From: Elysia chlorotica
Taxonomy: Eukaryota > Mollusca > Gastropoda > Plakobranchidae
Assembly (NCBI GenBank): GCA_003991915.1
Contig: RQTK01000288.1
Coordinates: 306,387 to 370,386, forward strand
Reading direction: 5' to 3'
DNA length: 64,000 nucleotides
Shown one piece after another: positions 26,501 to 44,157 of the stretch. Made by a program: the position numbers and the translations under genes. A model generated the notes under the pieces. That model did no database searches and was not told the origin of the DNA. It saw only the letters and a program-made list of their open reading frames with translations. Every line of letters starts with the position of its first letter. Positions within the stretch are counted from its first letter, which is position 1.

Positions 26501-29500
26501 TAAGAACTTGGGTATTTACAGTAAATATATTACATGTACATGTCAGATTATGTTTGTGGCAATGGAATCAAATTTCCCTCTAGTTTCAATAAACAAGATA
26601 TTCTGTATTCTATTTTCTGTATCATGCTATATCTTTTTTCCAGTGTTGAGGGAAATGGAAAACCAGCAACATCTCCAAAGACGCTGTGCTTCGATACTTG
26701 AGACAATGTTTGAGGCCCGTCTGCTAGTGGGTGTGGAGGTTCAGTTTGGGCACAGTAAGATCTTCCTGTCACAAGTGCAGGTCAGTCATTGGGTGGCCCT
26801 TGTCTCGAGTTGAACGTTTATTAGTGTAAATATTAATATTGATGTATTGTATGAGTGAACTTAAGAATTTTTTTTTTACTACTGTTAAGCGCTGTGAAAA
26901 TGGCTGTTTAAAATATATTGTAATTATTATTATTGTTGTTGTTGTTGTTGTTGTTTAAAGCCTTTCTTCCTTAAAATTATTTAAGGTGCAAACTGCCATA
27001 AGTGGTAGAATGTTGGTCTCCCCATTGGCAGGTTCCCGGTTCAAAACCAACTGTGTGGCAGCATGTTGAATTAATTAGGCATTAGTCTTGGAACATGTCC
27101 ACAGTTTAGTCTATAATTATAGTGCTGAGGCTGGATGCTAAACAACAAACAAACAAACATTTCAGTTTCCTTTTCAAACGTCTTATCTCCATGGAAACAG
27201 GTTGAACATCTGGAGGAGGCGCGGTCTCGAGCCGTCCACCTGGTGGTGTGTCGCGCCCAGGCGTGCTGGCGAGGCTTCTCACAGCGCAGGAAACACCGGC
27301 ACATGTGTCGGGCGGCGAGAGTCATCCAGACCGCGTGGAGAGCGCACTGCGAGAGACGACGGTTCCAGGCGATGTATGAGGCAGCCCTCATCATTCAGAC
27401 AGCGTGGAGAGCGCACTGCGAGAAACGATTGTTCCAGTCAATGTGTCAGGCTGCGCGAGTCATCCAGGCTGTGTGGAGAGCGCACTGCGAGAAGCGACGG
27501 TTCCGGGCGATGTGTCAGGCGGTGCTTGTCATCCAGAGGAGCTGGAGCAGACACAGACTACGTCGATCCTTGGGGTCTCTGTCCCGTGCCTCGCGCACCG
27601 TCAAGCGATGTGAGTACACGGTCACCTTTCTTATTTGTTCCAAAAAACTTCCCTTAAAGAGAAGAATGTTGTCATAAGCCCAGACAATTTCCAGGCCCAA
27701 AGTTTTGAAGGTGTTTATCAATATTAGGCATTCACATTGATAAAGTAATTTTTTTTTGTCAGTTGTAATAAAATTATCTCCTCTCTCTCTCTTTTCTCAA
27801 AATTTCACAAATGCCCACCAGCATTGTTGAAGTGGGTGCGAAGGGGCAGGTTTAAAAGATCCCTGGAGAAGCTGCGAGTCCACAGGGAGAAGGTGAGAGA
27901 GACGGCAGAGGAGGAGACATCCAACACGTATCTGGCTTTCTATCAAAGTTGTGAATCTTTGGAATACCACATGCCCCAGGTGAGTTTTGCTTGATATGGA
28001 AACTTTCAATCGATGTACCTGAAACTAAATCTAAAATTCCTTAACCTTGATGGGAAAAGGTTAACCTTTCTCCAAAGAAGTAGATCTAGTATATGACAAA
28101 TTAATTAACCTTTTCACATCACATGATTTAAAGCCTATTCCTTGTGTGCACACTATTTTGGGGAATTTTCAAAAATTGTTAAAAGGTAAAAGCTTTGATT
28201 TTTATTATTTTGAAATGGAAGGTGTGCAGATCAATACAAAAAGGTGCTAGCACTAGAGCATATCAAGGTGCGGAACATGCGTGCGGCATGATGGGAAAAG
28301 TTTTACCATTCTCAAAAGAACTAGATCTAGTATATAAGACATATTTATTGAGCACTGTTGAAGCCAAACTGGCAATGATACCATTTTTCCTATTCAAAGT
28401 AATTCCCAAAATATGCCTTATACATACTGTCATCTATGGACTGGCATGATTTCTGGGGGGGTTAGAGTAATACAGCCTTGACTGATGGCATCAACATTGT
28501 TTATGCTTGACTACGAAAATTATTCTATGACACTTAACTGGAACACATAATGCCCTTATGTGCCTGATGTTTTTTAATACAGAAAGTATGAGATAATATA
28601 CATAATCAAACTGTTCAGGAATTGATCCAGAATGTTTCAGTGTTGGTATGGACTAAGCTTCACGGCGTGAGTGTGGGAATGGACGCAATGGGTTAATACA
28701 GGAAAACCTTCATCAGTTTCTACGACACACTACTGTCAGATTAGAGCAAAAAGTAAATCGCAGCTCTTGTTTCCCACAGGAAATCTCGGAGTATGCCTCA
28801 ACCAGTGCCGTGTCAGATCATCATGTCCAACATTCCGAGCCTACAGGACTCCTGCAGAGCCCACCGCTCTTAAGCCTATGCATTGATAATGAAGATGTCA
28901 TTGACGAGGGAGGCAACCCACTCGGAGGAATGGGTCACAGCTCCAAGGAGGAGAGAACCCACTCGCACCCTGACGGCTCTGCCGATAGTCCTGACCTTGA
29001 CATCCTTGTCAGCAGCGGCCACTGGTCGGAGGATTCCGGCATCATGACGCAATCAGAGTCATCGAGCGCCCCGGGCAACGCTGCCTCCGCTGCTGCTGTC
29101 GACAACGGCCAAGAAAACACCCCTAGTAGTGTCGGTGAGTTGGAAAACTTTGTGAACAACAACAAAATTGAATCAATTCTTAAATAAAGGGAGGGATTTT
29201 GCTGTTTAAGTTTATTGCAGAATGTGGAGAGCACTATATCCCTAAATGAAGAGCAAAATTTTTCTGGAACTGAACAAATTTGATGCCTGTAGACCAGTCT
29301 TGTGAGTCATTGTTAGCCATCCATGCTACCAGCCGTTAATTTGCTCAACCCACCACTGACTCTGGGAATGGCGAGGCTTATCATGCATCATTTTTAGGTT
29401 TCGTCAAATTTTTGTGTAAACCTTTCCAAGATAGACCTCTTGATTTGGTTTGATGAAGGCAAATAATGAATCGGGTCAACCTTATCTAACATACTTTGAT

Positions 29501-30836
29501 AAAATACAAACACAATGCTTCACCTTTTGTGTCATAACACATTGTCGGTGCAGAGCAGGCACACCAGTAACTGGATCACTGAACAGTGTCGGGGCTTGTA
29601 CGCTTATACACTGAATGCTCAATAGAAAGAACATGTAAAATGACAGGTTTGATTTTAGGGGTTTTATGTGATCACTAGAAATTTCAGTAATTACGGGAAA
29701 TCCCTGAGTAAAACGGGGATTACACCAATGTACTAAAATATTTATTGCTTACTTATATCCCCATATCCCCTAGGTACGAGTTTTTAATTATATAATACAG
29801 AGTTGAATTGAGTTGAGTTGGTTTTAACGTCCAACATCAGAACTATATAGTCTATATTGTGGACGATCCGTCAAAACCATGATTTTCCGAAGCTGGCACA
29901 CATTTATTGATTACTTGTATTCCCTAGGTACAGGTTCTTAATTTTATATAAAGAGGTAGTCCTTTATTAAGGTCAGGTTTTCATATCAAAATTTAATGTT
30001 TATGTTCTTATCCCAGCAGACCTTGAGATATCAGGAAACCACCCAAGACATTCTCTGAGCGCAGTAAAAAGACCACGCGAAGTTCTGGCCGTTGACAAGG
30101 ACGCTAATCCTAACCAAAGCGGTCAAGATGGACAAGATGTGCGCTCCCCGACTTTGAAGAAGAAATGCATGTCGGGCGGCAGAGATGAGAGAGCCGGAGG
30201 AGACGGGAGCAAGAGCAGACGCGGGAGGAGGCGCGAAGATCTTTACATGGCAGACGGAGTGTTGACATGTCGGAGACTAACGCGGGTCAGTGAGGCAGTG
30301 TGTCTCTCTCTCTCTCTCTTTCTCTATATCTGTCTCTCTACATCTATCTCTCTCTATCTATCTATCTCTGAATCTCTTTCTAGCTTTTAATAAAAAATTT
30401 AAAAAAAGACCAGCTGTATTTGATAAATATAGACTACCTTTATTATTTACGGAAAACGGTTGCCTGTATTTTTAAAGGAAAAATTTAACTTCACTTTGTA
30501 TTTACGGAACATTGAATATAACTTTTACTTGGATTAGAAAGATTTCCTCTGTTTTGGTATTAATGGAGAAAAACGACTAGCTTTATGTTCTCGGAGAAAG
30601 ATTGGCTGTATTGAAAGCTCTCTCCCCCCCCCCCCCCCCCCCCCCCCCACCGCTTTGTCTCCCCCCCCCCCTGCCCCGCTGGCTTGCTTGACCCTCCCCA
30701 GTCCGGCTACCGGTTCCACGTGCGGAGCAGCGTGCTCAAGCATGGCCACCGAACCCACCACTCGTACCTCCCACACGGCCTGCCTGATGCCCTCCCGGAT
30801 CCTGATGAAGAAGACGGAGACAACCAGCGACGCTGA
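8061..30836 (+). CDS. MYO19: Unconventional myosin XIX, 25 exons
   Basis: This gene encodes an actin-based motor that in animals binds mitochondria. Exons: 8061-8186, 8449-8550, 8963-9065, 10075-10223, 10967-11080, 11877-11941 (or 12880-12944), 13469-13542, 13857-13926, 14181-14283, 15030-15129, 15538-15620, 15928-16012, 19422-19620, 20354-20421, 20762-20883, 21619-21729, 23332-23487, 24034-24212 (or 24741-24919), 25501-25703, 26644-26780, 27201-27609, 27822-27979, 28780-29134, 30017-30285, 30702-30836. All have AG/GT borders and matching phases and give 1224 aa with no internal stop. Visible parts are an SH3-like segment (about 45-75), P-loop GESGAGK (192-198), switch [10 protein letters not shown], switch II DIYGFE (484-489), RCIKPN, SH1 helix and five IQ motifs, then a Ser/acidic and basic tail. 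[13 protein letters not shown] and RRDCLA..LY.RLFDWLV are class XIX-like (recalled family sequence). The start is the first ATG after an in-frame TGA at 8049; a 5'UTR exon may lie upstream. Confidence 0.9.
8768..8836. repeat. (ATT)n array in MYO19 intron 2
   Basis: About 70 bp of ATT units. Confidence 0.93.
9228..9425 (+). mobile_element. SINE of a second tail family
   Basis: It has a tRNA-like head (gtagccgtgtggtagaaaat) and the phrase caagccctgctctgg. The tail reads acttttcttaagaccttgaa. The same phrase and tail occur at 49590. It lies in MYO19 intron 3. Confidence 0.5.
11448..11545 (+). mobile_element. SINE tail fragment in a MYO19 intron
   Basis: It matches the shared tail: ccccaccctgtctcataaaa, gtccatccacaatatagcct, and ttggatgttaaaacc. 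Confidence 0.6.
11877..11941 (+). CDS. MYO19: MYO19 exon 6, copy A
   Basis: This 65-nt exon directly follows the P-loop exon and begins [11 protein letters not shown]. It enters in phase 0 and leaves after two bases, so it joins exon 13469-13542 in frame. An identical second copy lies 1003 bp downstream. Because 65 is not a multiple of three, only one copy can be used per transcript. Confidence 0.85.
12880..12944 (+). CDS. MYO19: MYO19 exon 6, copy B (tandem duplicate)
   Basis: This is identical over 65 nt to the copy at 11877, with the same acceptor and gtaagt donor. Flanking intron sequence is also duplicated (about 11567-12555 versus 12556-13371) but differs by substitutions and indels. 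It could be a mutually exclusive exon, a recent duplication, or two alleles assembled in tandem. Confidence 0.75.
14036..14112 (+). mobile_element. SINE tail fragment before MYO19 exon 9
   Basis: The fragment runs from gtcagacgtcagtcctgggg to tctatatagtgctgcc. It ends about 70 bp before the exon 14181-14283 acceptor. Confidence 0.6.
14284..14595 (+). repeat. Minisatellite of roughly 70 bp next to MYO19 exon 9
   Basis: About five imperfect units containing atagagaagtaatgttgggtt and cctatttcctgaggctgtta. The array starts at or immediately after the donor of exon 14181-14283. Confidence 0.7.
14575..14695 (-). mobile_element. tRNA-like SINE head
   Basis: On the minus strand it has an A-box-like ccagtagttcgtccactt and a B box gtggttcgaatcac. 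The body is not clear. Confidence 0.4.
18610..18812. mobile_element. MITE-like element, third copy
   Basis: This shares cctattccttgtgtgcacac and aatacaaaaaggtgctatca with the copy at 28105. Its right terminus is decayed. Confidence 0.55.
19302..19432 (+). repeat. MYO19: 62-bp duplication spanning a MYO19 splice acceptor
   Basis: The segment from tgctttgacgctctg to tctcagagactgtgc occurs twice with a 62-bp period. The second copy is the true acceptor of exon 19422-19620; the first carries a decoy acceptor and the first bases of the exon. Confidence 0.8.
20019..20215. mobile_element. MITE-like element, copy with best ends
   Basis: It is about 197 bp with inverted termini: TAACCTTTTCCCATCA at the left, and the right end tgtgaaaaggttaa. 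Related elements of the same size occur at 28105 and 18610, with a truncated one at 5456. There is no coding capacity. Confidence 0.65.
20905..20975. repeat. ATA/ATG trinucleotide array
   Basis: It starts within 25 bp of the donor of exon 20762-20883. Confidence 0.9.
22085..22270 (-). mobile_element. SINE fragment in a MYO19 intron, reverse
   Basis: The complement of the shared tail (agcactatataggttacaat) is followed by body remnants (gacacagacccaaccagtag). Confidence 0.55.
22440..22770 (+). repeat. Three imperfect units of about 110 bp in a MYO19 intron
   Basis: The shared core is tacttttagatgcagtcatc, then acaaggt and tttttaaaatcccatatgtt. It lies in the intron where a motor exon is expected but not found. 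Confidence 0.7.
23544..23600. repeat. (TAG)n and (CAG)n array
   Basis: Compound trinucleotide array downstream of exon 23332-23487. Confidence 0.92.
24034..24212 (+). CDS. MYO19: MYO19 exon 18, copy A
   Basis: This 179-nt exon carries the lower 50-kDa/actin-binding stretch HYIRCIKPN and the SH1 region ([16 protein letters not shown]). Phase is 0 in and 2 out. Its last 41 nt and the donor are repeated immediately downstream by a 55-bp tandem duplication, giving a second possible donor at 24268. Confidence 0.85.
24172..24291 (+). repeat. MYO19: 55-bp duplication spanning a MYO19 splice donor
   Basis: Direct repeat starting at 24172 and 24227, with a third partial start at 24282. It contains the last 41 nt of exon 18 copy A, the gtgaga donor and 14 nt of intron. 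Confidence 0.88.
24292..24372. repeat. (ATT)n array between exon 18 copies
   Basis: It starts directly after the 55-bp donor duplication. Confidence 0.92.
24741..24919 (+). CDS. MYO19: MYO19 exon 18, copy B (tandem duplicate)
   Basis: This second copy of the 179-nt exon starts 707 bp downstream. It differs by several silent changes and two replacements just after IKPNP (His to Tyr, and Glu to Gln a few residues on). Inclusion of both copies would shift the frame. Upstream intron sequence is duplicated with it (23617-24033 resembles 24370-24740). Confidence 0.75.
25806..26290 (+). repeat. Direct duplication of about 236 bp in a MYO19 intron
   Basis: The sequence from tttacagtcacaattttgct to tcaagcactttcctcagaca is repeated once with scattered changes. 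Confidence 0.75.
27003..27152 (+). mobile_element. SINE fragment in a MYO19 intron
   Basis: The head (cccggttcaaaacc) is joined to the shared tail (gtccacagtttagtctataa, then gatgctaaacaacaaac). The body is missing. Confidence 0.55.
27201..27609 (+). CDS. MYO19: MYO19 IQ-motif exon
   Basis: This 409-nt exon encodes the lever arm. After a first degenerate IQ ([11 protein letters not shown]) come three near-identical 23-residue units sharing WRAHCE+R, then a fourth, divergent unit ([13 protein letters not shown]). Each unit is 69 nt. Vertebrate MYO19 is usually described with three IQ motifs, so this lever arm is probably longer. IQ motifs bind myosin light chains or calmodulin. Confidence 0.85.
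28105..28303. mobile_element. MITE-like element, second copy
   Basis: It starts TTAACCTTTTCACATC and ends near gatgggaaaagttttacc. The inside (cctattccttgtgtgcacac, caatacaaaaaggtgctagc) matches 18610-18812 and the reverse of 20019-20215. A related sequence of about 55 bp (gggaaaagg..tagatctagtata) lies on both sides of it. Confidence 0.6.
29808..29880 (-). mobile_element. SINE tail fragment, reverse
   Basis: gttgagttggttttaacgtc and the complement of the shared tail up to the gtccaca-type segment. Confidence 0.5.
30017..30285 (+). CDS. MYO19: MYO19 penultimate coding exon with NAGNAG acceptor
   Basis: The acceptor reads cagcag, so the exon can start at 30017 or 30020. Both keep the frame and differ by one alanine. 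The exon is hydrophilic and becomes strongly basic (KSRRGRRRE). The donor gtcagt at 30286 is followed within 20 bp by a (TC)n tract. Confidence 0.75.
30625..30671. repeat. Poly-C tract before the last MYO19 exon
   Basis: Two C runs split by accgctttgtctc, within the polypyrimidine region of acceptor 30702. Confidence 0.95.
30702..30836 (+). CDS. MYO19: MYO19 terminal coding exon
   Basis: This exon holds 44 codons plus TGA, in phase 0. It starts [15 protein letters not shown]. The FH.R.S.L spacing is reminiscent of the C-terminal mitochondrial-targeting region of vertebrate MYO19, recalled without an alignment. The acceptor lies after a long C-only tract (30625-30671), a very unusual polypyrimidine tract. 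Confidence 0.7.
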   Translation, partial: SGYRFHVRSSVLKHGHRTHHSYLPHGLPDALPDPDEEDGDNQRR

Positions 30837-30864
30837 TGTGGGGAGTTGGCTCGTTTATCACGCT

Positions 30865-31350
30865 CTGCTGCGCCTCGAGATGAGCTGAGTGTAAAGACAC
30901 ACTGGAATATCTAAAGAGCGACATTAATATATATCGCCCTGTGCCTTAAGATTAGCCGAATTAAAAACACATTGCAATACTTGATAGTGACATTGATATA
31001 TCGCACTGCTCCAAGCCTCGAGATGAGCTGAATGAAAAACACACTGGAATTCTTGATAGTGCTATTGATAAGACACACTGGAATACTAAAGAGTGACATT
31101 AATGTTTATCGCACTGTGCCTTAAGATGAGCCGAATTAAAAACACATTTCAAGGAGATCGGCTTGATATATCGCACTTCTCCATGCCTTGAGATATGCTG
31201 ATTGTAAAGACAAACTGGAATTCTAAAGAGTGACATTAATGTTTATCGCACTGTGCCTTAAGATGAGCCGAATTAAAAACACATTTCAATACTTTATAGT
31301 GACATTGATATATCTTGCTGTGCCTTGGGGTGTGCCAATTAAAAACACAC
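30865..31350 (+). repeat. MYO19 3'UTR minisatellite
   Basis: Imperfect units of roughly 65-90 bp with gagatgagctgagtgtaaag, acattaatgtttatcgcact and gccgaattaaaaacac. The array begins about 30 nt after the stop codon. Confidence 0.7.
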
Positions 31351-31999
31351 TGAAATACTTGATTCCTACATCGAAATTGAGAGGAAAAACATTGTAATTT
31401 ATGTTTATTATAATTTTTATACCCTAGAAATACAGTAACAATCATTGTGTCATAACCCATTTGTCTTTCCCCTGTTCCAAGAAGGGTTATAGGATGGAAG
31501 GGGGGTGGTGATTTTTTTTTATTATAACCCTATTTCATTTTACCTTTCCGTTCAGTTGTCTACAGACTTTCTGGCCGGTAATCATTCGTGCTTGTTGCCA
31601 TAATTATTTTCTATTCTTGAATCGAGACAAATGAATTTAAAAAGACAGGAACAACATTTTACTTCTACAAAAGACATAATATGCATATTATTTTTTATGT
31701 TTTTTTCTTTCTTTCTTTCTTTAAGAAAAGAGGTGGAAGGAAATGGTGTTGAGTCTCTTTTTTTTAATCTAAGTGTCCTAAACAACATGTATTTTGTTTT
31801 GTTTTCTTTTTTATTCATTGCTGCAGTGGTTATTACCTTTCATAAATTCTACGATTTTCACTGTGAGTAAAGTTATGATTATGCCTCTTTCATTGTGCTT
31901 TTATGTCCGTTGCAAAATTTAAAGATTTTGTGATAGGAGAAGGAATCTAACATGTATGTAGAGTGGGTGATGAGAGAAAGAGGTAGGTGAGTGTGATAA

Positions 32000-32025
32000 A
32001 GAGAGAGACAGACTGACAGACAGAC

Positions 32026-32063
<38 letters not shown>
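32000..32063. repeat. (AG)n array in the presumed MYO19 3'UTR
   Basis: cagacagaca units running into pure AG. Confidence 0.92.
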
Positions 32064-32064
<1 letters not shown>

Positions 32065-32170
32065 AATTTAAACATGTGAATGCATCTTGCTATGCATAGT
32101 GATATTGAGAGTGATAATCAACAACAAAAAATTATGTTCATCGAGTTGTATAATATGCTTTTTAAATTCC

Positions 32171-32176
32171 AATAAA
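32171..32176 (+). promoter_or_regulatory. MYO19: Candidate MYO19 polyadenylation signal
   Basis: This is an AATAAA found 1.3 kb after the stop, followed by a T/GT-rich stretch (ttgtttctttgtctgttgc). The implied 3'UTR would contain the minisatellite at 30865-31350 and the (AG)n at 32000. Confidence 0.35.
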
Positions 32177-32199
32177 TCATCATATTGTTTCTTTGTCTG

Positions 32200-33030
32200 T
32201 TGCTTTTTTTCCTACATTCTGTGTTTTCATTATGTTAGGAAAAGGGAACCATGTTATTGTTAGTGTTGGACAAGTTAATCAATAGGAAAAAATTTGAAAG
32301 TTTAAGTTGTTTTGATTCTCCTTGCTCCTTAAATCAGCTACATCTATAGTGCTTCTCAACATCATAAAAATCTTTAAAGAATGAATCTCTATTCCTTTTT
32401 TTTTTTTTTTACTTGGAATGTGTGATTTCTTTGCACTATTGTGGGCTTTCAGTAGCCTAAGGTTGGTAACTTGTGTGGTACTGAAAGTATATGGGGAGTT
32501 TAGTCAGAAAGTCATTATGTAGGCTTGGTAAGAGTCCCACCCCCTGCCCCCTGCAGAAAAAGTACCGTACAATGAAATTAAAATTATTCTGTGTCCCTTA
32601 ATAATGCAATCCGTTCATTGCAGTTTGCTTGTAAGAATGTTAAGACAAAAAGACCACTAGCCTTATTGGAAGCATGTATTATAAAGCACTAACATGTTTA
32701 AATGCTATACCCCAGTTATTGGATAGATACATCTCACGTTGACAAGTACACTCGGGTAAAAGTGACCAAGCAATTTAAAACGAAATGTAACACAACAACA
32801 AAAACAAAATAGAAGAACCCCCTCCAAAAAAAAACAGAAAAAGAAAAGAAAAAATTATAAAAACAACCACGAATCTGCAAAAACAAACAAGCAATCACAC
32901 ATAGGCAGCTAACAATTCTAACTACCTGTGTATGTTTAAGAATAATCTATTACAGAAATTTTAACGTGGACGTAGGTTAAAAAATAATACAGGAACATGT
33001 AAAAGGGAAAACCTTGTTGAAGAGTTTGTT
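32200..33030. other. Intergenic between MYO19 and tubulin
   Basis: The two genes converge here. The sequence is AT-rich with an A/C-rich stretch (32780-32900). Nothing else is recognised. Confidence 0.55.
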
Positions 33031-33419
33031 TCACAGATCGCCAAGGCAAATTGTTTGGAACGCCGCAATAATGAAATATATAGTTATTTATTATTTGAGA
33101 TACACATAGCTTTTTTTTTAATAAGTTGAGCAAGTTTTCAGGTTCATGTAAGAGCACTCTTGTTATAAGTATTCTCAACTCGCATACACAAAGGTATTTT
33201 ATTTCACCCGTTCACTCACCCACGCATATTTTTAGCAATACATGTAATTTGCATGTATAACAAAATATCAAACTTGGAACTAAACCCACGACACGCACAA
33301 CCATTTAAATATTAAACAATTGAACGCATAAACTTTTATATGATCATAAAATACTAGTTGCAAACTCACAGGATTACGTATAAATTTCACCTGTATTAAA
33401 AATCAATAATAAATAATAA

Positions 33420-33945
33420 GAATAGTAGTAGTATTAGTCTCCTCAACTTAATATTCGACCTCGTCATCCTCAACTCAACACTCGTCATCCTCAGTTCAAC
33501 ATTCTTCCTCCTCATCTCAGCTCAATAGTGCTCCTCATATTCCTCAACTCAATATTATTCCTCCTCATCATAATTCAAACGCTCAATATTCTTCCTCCCC
33601 ATCCTCAACTCAAAACTCGACCTCCCCATCCTTAGCTCAATATTCTTCCTCCTCATCATAATTCAAACGCTCAATATTCCTCCTCCTCATCCTCAGCTCA
33701 ATATTCGTCCTCCTCATCCTCAACTCAATATTCGTCCTCCTCATCCTCAGCTCAATATTCGTCCTCCTCATCCTCAACTCAATATTCTTCCTCCTCCTCA
33801 TCCTCAACTCAATATTCTTCCTCCTCATCCTCAACTCAATATTCGTCCTCCCATCCTCAGCTCAATATTCGTCCTCCCCATCCTCAACTCAATATTCTTC
33901 CTCCTCCTCATCCTCAACTCAATATTCGTCCTCCTCATCCTCAGC

Positions 33946-33948
<3 letters not shown>
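33420..33948 (-). repeat. 3'UTR minisatellite derived from the tubulin tail and stop codon
   Basis: On the minus strand the unit is gatgaggaggacgaatattg plus a short linker. This is the coding sequence for DEEDEY with its TGA. Units of roughly 24-30 nt recur many times after the true stop at 33948-33946, many of them 27 nt apart. A shorter, degraded array follows the twin exon (35205-35320). Confidence 0.85.
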
Positions 33949-41987
<8,039 letters not shown>

Positions 41988-42099
41988 TTTGTCACTCGAA
42001 TACTTGACTTATCAACTAGCGAGGAAAGATTATTTAAGATCTTGTTTAGAGCTTCTAAGCTGTGTGTTCAAATTATTTTCTCAAATAAACCTTAAGGGT

Positions 42100-42720
42100 C
42101 GGCATGAGAAGCACAGATAGAGACCACACCTTGACTGGCGAGGAGAGAAGCTGTAGGCTGAAAGTCGAGCAAAACGCACACATACACACACATACACACA
42201 CACGCATACACAGAGAGTTAATCAGGGTGGAACGGATGGAAAGAAACAGGTTATGTGATGCTAGTATAAAACTTGATTAGCGACAAACCTAATTTCGAAT
42301 TTCTCTATATAGATTCGGTCCAGTGCTCTTCAGTCTTCTACCCGTTGGGATCTATAGGGTTGTACAGTGCATTATTCGAAGCAACGCAAAATGACAGGAT
42401 GCCTCGTCTCTTTGCCTTGTGCGCCAGCTTCAAGTTCGCATTCTTTAGAAGTTTAAGTACCCTTTGCGGTAATACAAACTTACCCAAGAGGAACGTCCAC
42501 GATCGTGGTTTTCAAACCCCATCCCACCCCATCCACCCCCGCATCCCAGATCTTATACCCTTACTGATCGGCAACGAAATGGCATATGTAAAATAATATC
42601 GCCTATCCATATCAATGTCACTCAAAGTTCATAGAGCTATGTTTGTTTGTCATTAAGGGGTGATTACTTAGATTGTTAACAACCGGTTATAAAGAATTGT
42701 TTGTGGAAATTACCTCAAAA
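42100..42720. other. Upstream of the tubulin gene
   Basis: It holds a CA-rich stretch (42175-42215) and no supported exon. The tubulin promoter is expected near 42000-42300 on the minus strand. Confidence 0.45.
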
Positions 42721-42724
42721 CAAC

Positions 42725-42978
42725 CGGGGTGCGAACTGGCTCAAGAGGGAGTGGGAGGTTGGCGGTTCGAATCCCACGATCGACTGATTTATTTGTCCAA
42801 TTTCGTCCCACTGTAACTGGTTGGGTCGGTGTCAGTATGATGTGAGCGGATGAGACAGAAGTCATGGTATCCCCGCTCTTTCTCGTATTTGGCAGATAAA
42901 ATGTCCAGATGTTGGTTTTAGGACCCGTTCAGAATATAGCCTATAGTGCTGACGTTGGAAGTTAAACTAACTCAACTC
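42725..42978 (+). mobile_element. SINE with a third head type
   Basis: The head contains gcggttcgaatcccac. The body and tail match the shared SINE module (gttgggtcggtgtcagtatg, cctatagtgctgacg). Confidence 0.75.
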
Positions 42979-43399
42979 ATCTCTCCCCTAAACTACGTCC
43001 CATCGCATGCCTTCTCTGCTGTATAATTATATATGCATTTAGCTTCTCAAATATCGCATTTTTGTATCATGTTGCAAAATGATGCAAGACGGAGATCTAA
43101 CATAACACTGCTTTCACTCTTTTACATCAACGAATATAAACATGATTCTTGATTATGAATTTTCATATATTTTGATGATACATTCTCCTCTCTGTGCATA
43201 ATTTATTCACAAACGAATAAATCTAAGATCACTTCTCCAACTTTTACTGTTTGATACGCAAAAGACAAACAGTGTGTCGGAGTCATCAGAGTGGAAACTT
43301 ATCATTGCACAATGTCGTTATAACACATTCCCTTTTCCATAGTTTACGGTTTCTCGTTTAGTGCTCTATGCAAATAGATACGCATACAGAGTAAAATAA

Positions 43400-43470
43400 T
43401 AGGGATAGATAGATAGATAGATAGATAGGAACTGAAGGGACCTAGGGAGACTGATGATAGATAGATAGAC

Positions 43471-43546
<76 letters not shown>

Positions 43547-43583
43547 GGGTGGATAGATAGATAGATAGGTAGATAGATAAAGG
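43400..43583. repeat. (GATA)n microsatellite
   Basis: Nearly pure GATA units with a short interruption near 43430, followed by a C tract (43648-43669). Confidence 0.95.
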
Positions 43584-43896
43584 GAGAGGGGGTGGATTGG
43601 AGGTGGGGATGCGGATGTATATCCGTGAGTCAATGCGGTTATACCCCTCCCCCCCCCCCCCCCCCCCCTCTTCCTTTCACCTCTTCATCAAACACACAGT
43701 TTGAAAAGAGCCAATCCAACAGTCCTTTTTAAGAAATGAATACTTAAAAAAAACAACAGGGTGTTAGAGACAGAGAGAAAAGTAGAGAGAGTTACAGTTC
43801 TTTTTAGTTACATGAAACGTGCAGTGTGCTCGGAATCGCATCAAAACTATGCAAAAAATTAATGATCTATTAAACAACAGTCATTATTAGACTACC

Positions 43897-43968
43897 AGCA
43901 GAGTGGCGCAGTGGAAGCGTGCTGGGCCCATAACCCAGAGGTCCGTGGATCGAAACCACGCTCTGCTA
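43897..43968 (+). tRNA. Initiator tRNA-Met (CAU)
   Basis: This 72-nt cloverleaf has acceptor AGCAGAG pairing with CTCTGCT and discriminator A. The anticodon CAT sits in GGGCCCATAACCC. Eukaryotic initiator marks are the A1-U72 end pair, three G-C pairs in the anticodon stem, and a T loop reading ATCGAAA rather than TTC. A T run follows at 43972, suitable for Pol III termination. Confidence 0.93.
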
Positions 43969-44157
43969 ACTTTTTTGGTTTTAGTTTTGTTTGTTATGTT
44001 CTTTTTATTTTATAAATTGAATTTAAGTATCACTGCATCTATAAGTTATTATTGAGCTAAATTCTTTTGTATAAAAACAAATTCTTCTAACACGATGTGA
44101 CATAAAATTGTACAGAATAAAACATTCAGTCTATAGGTGAGGCAACCAGGGGGTAGT

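Noticed and set aside
42273..42596. 107-codon plus-strand frame upstream of tubulin
   Set aside because: No domain, splice context or recognisable composition; likely chance.
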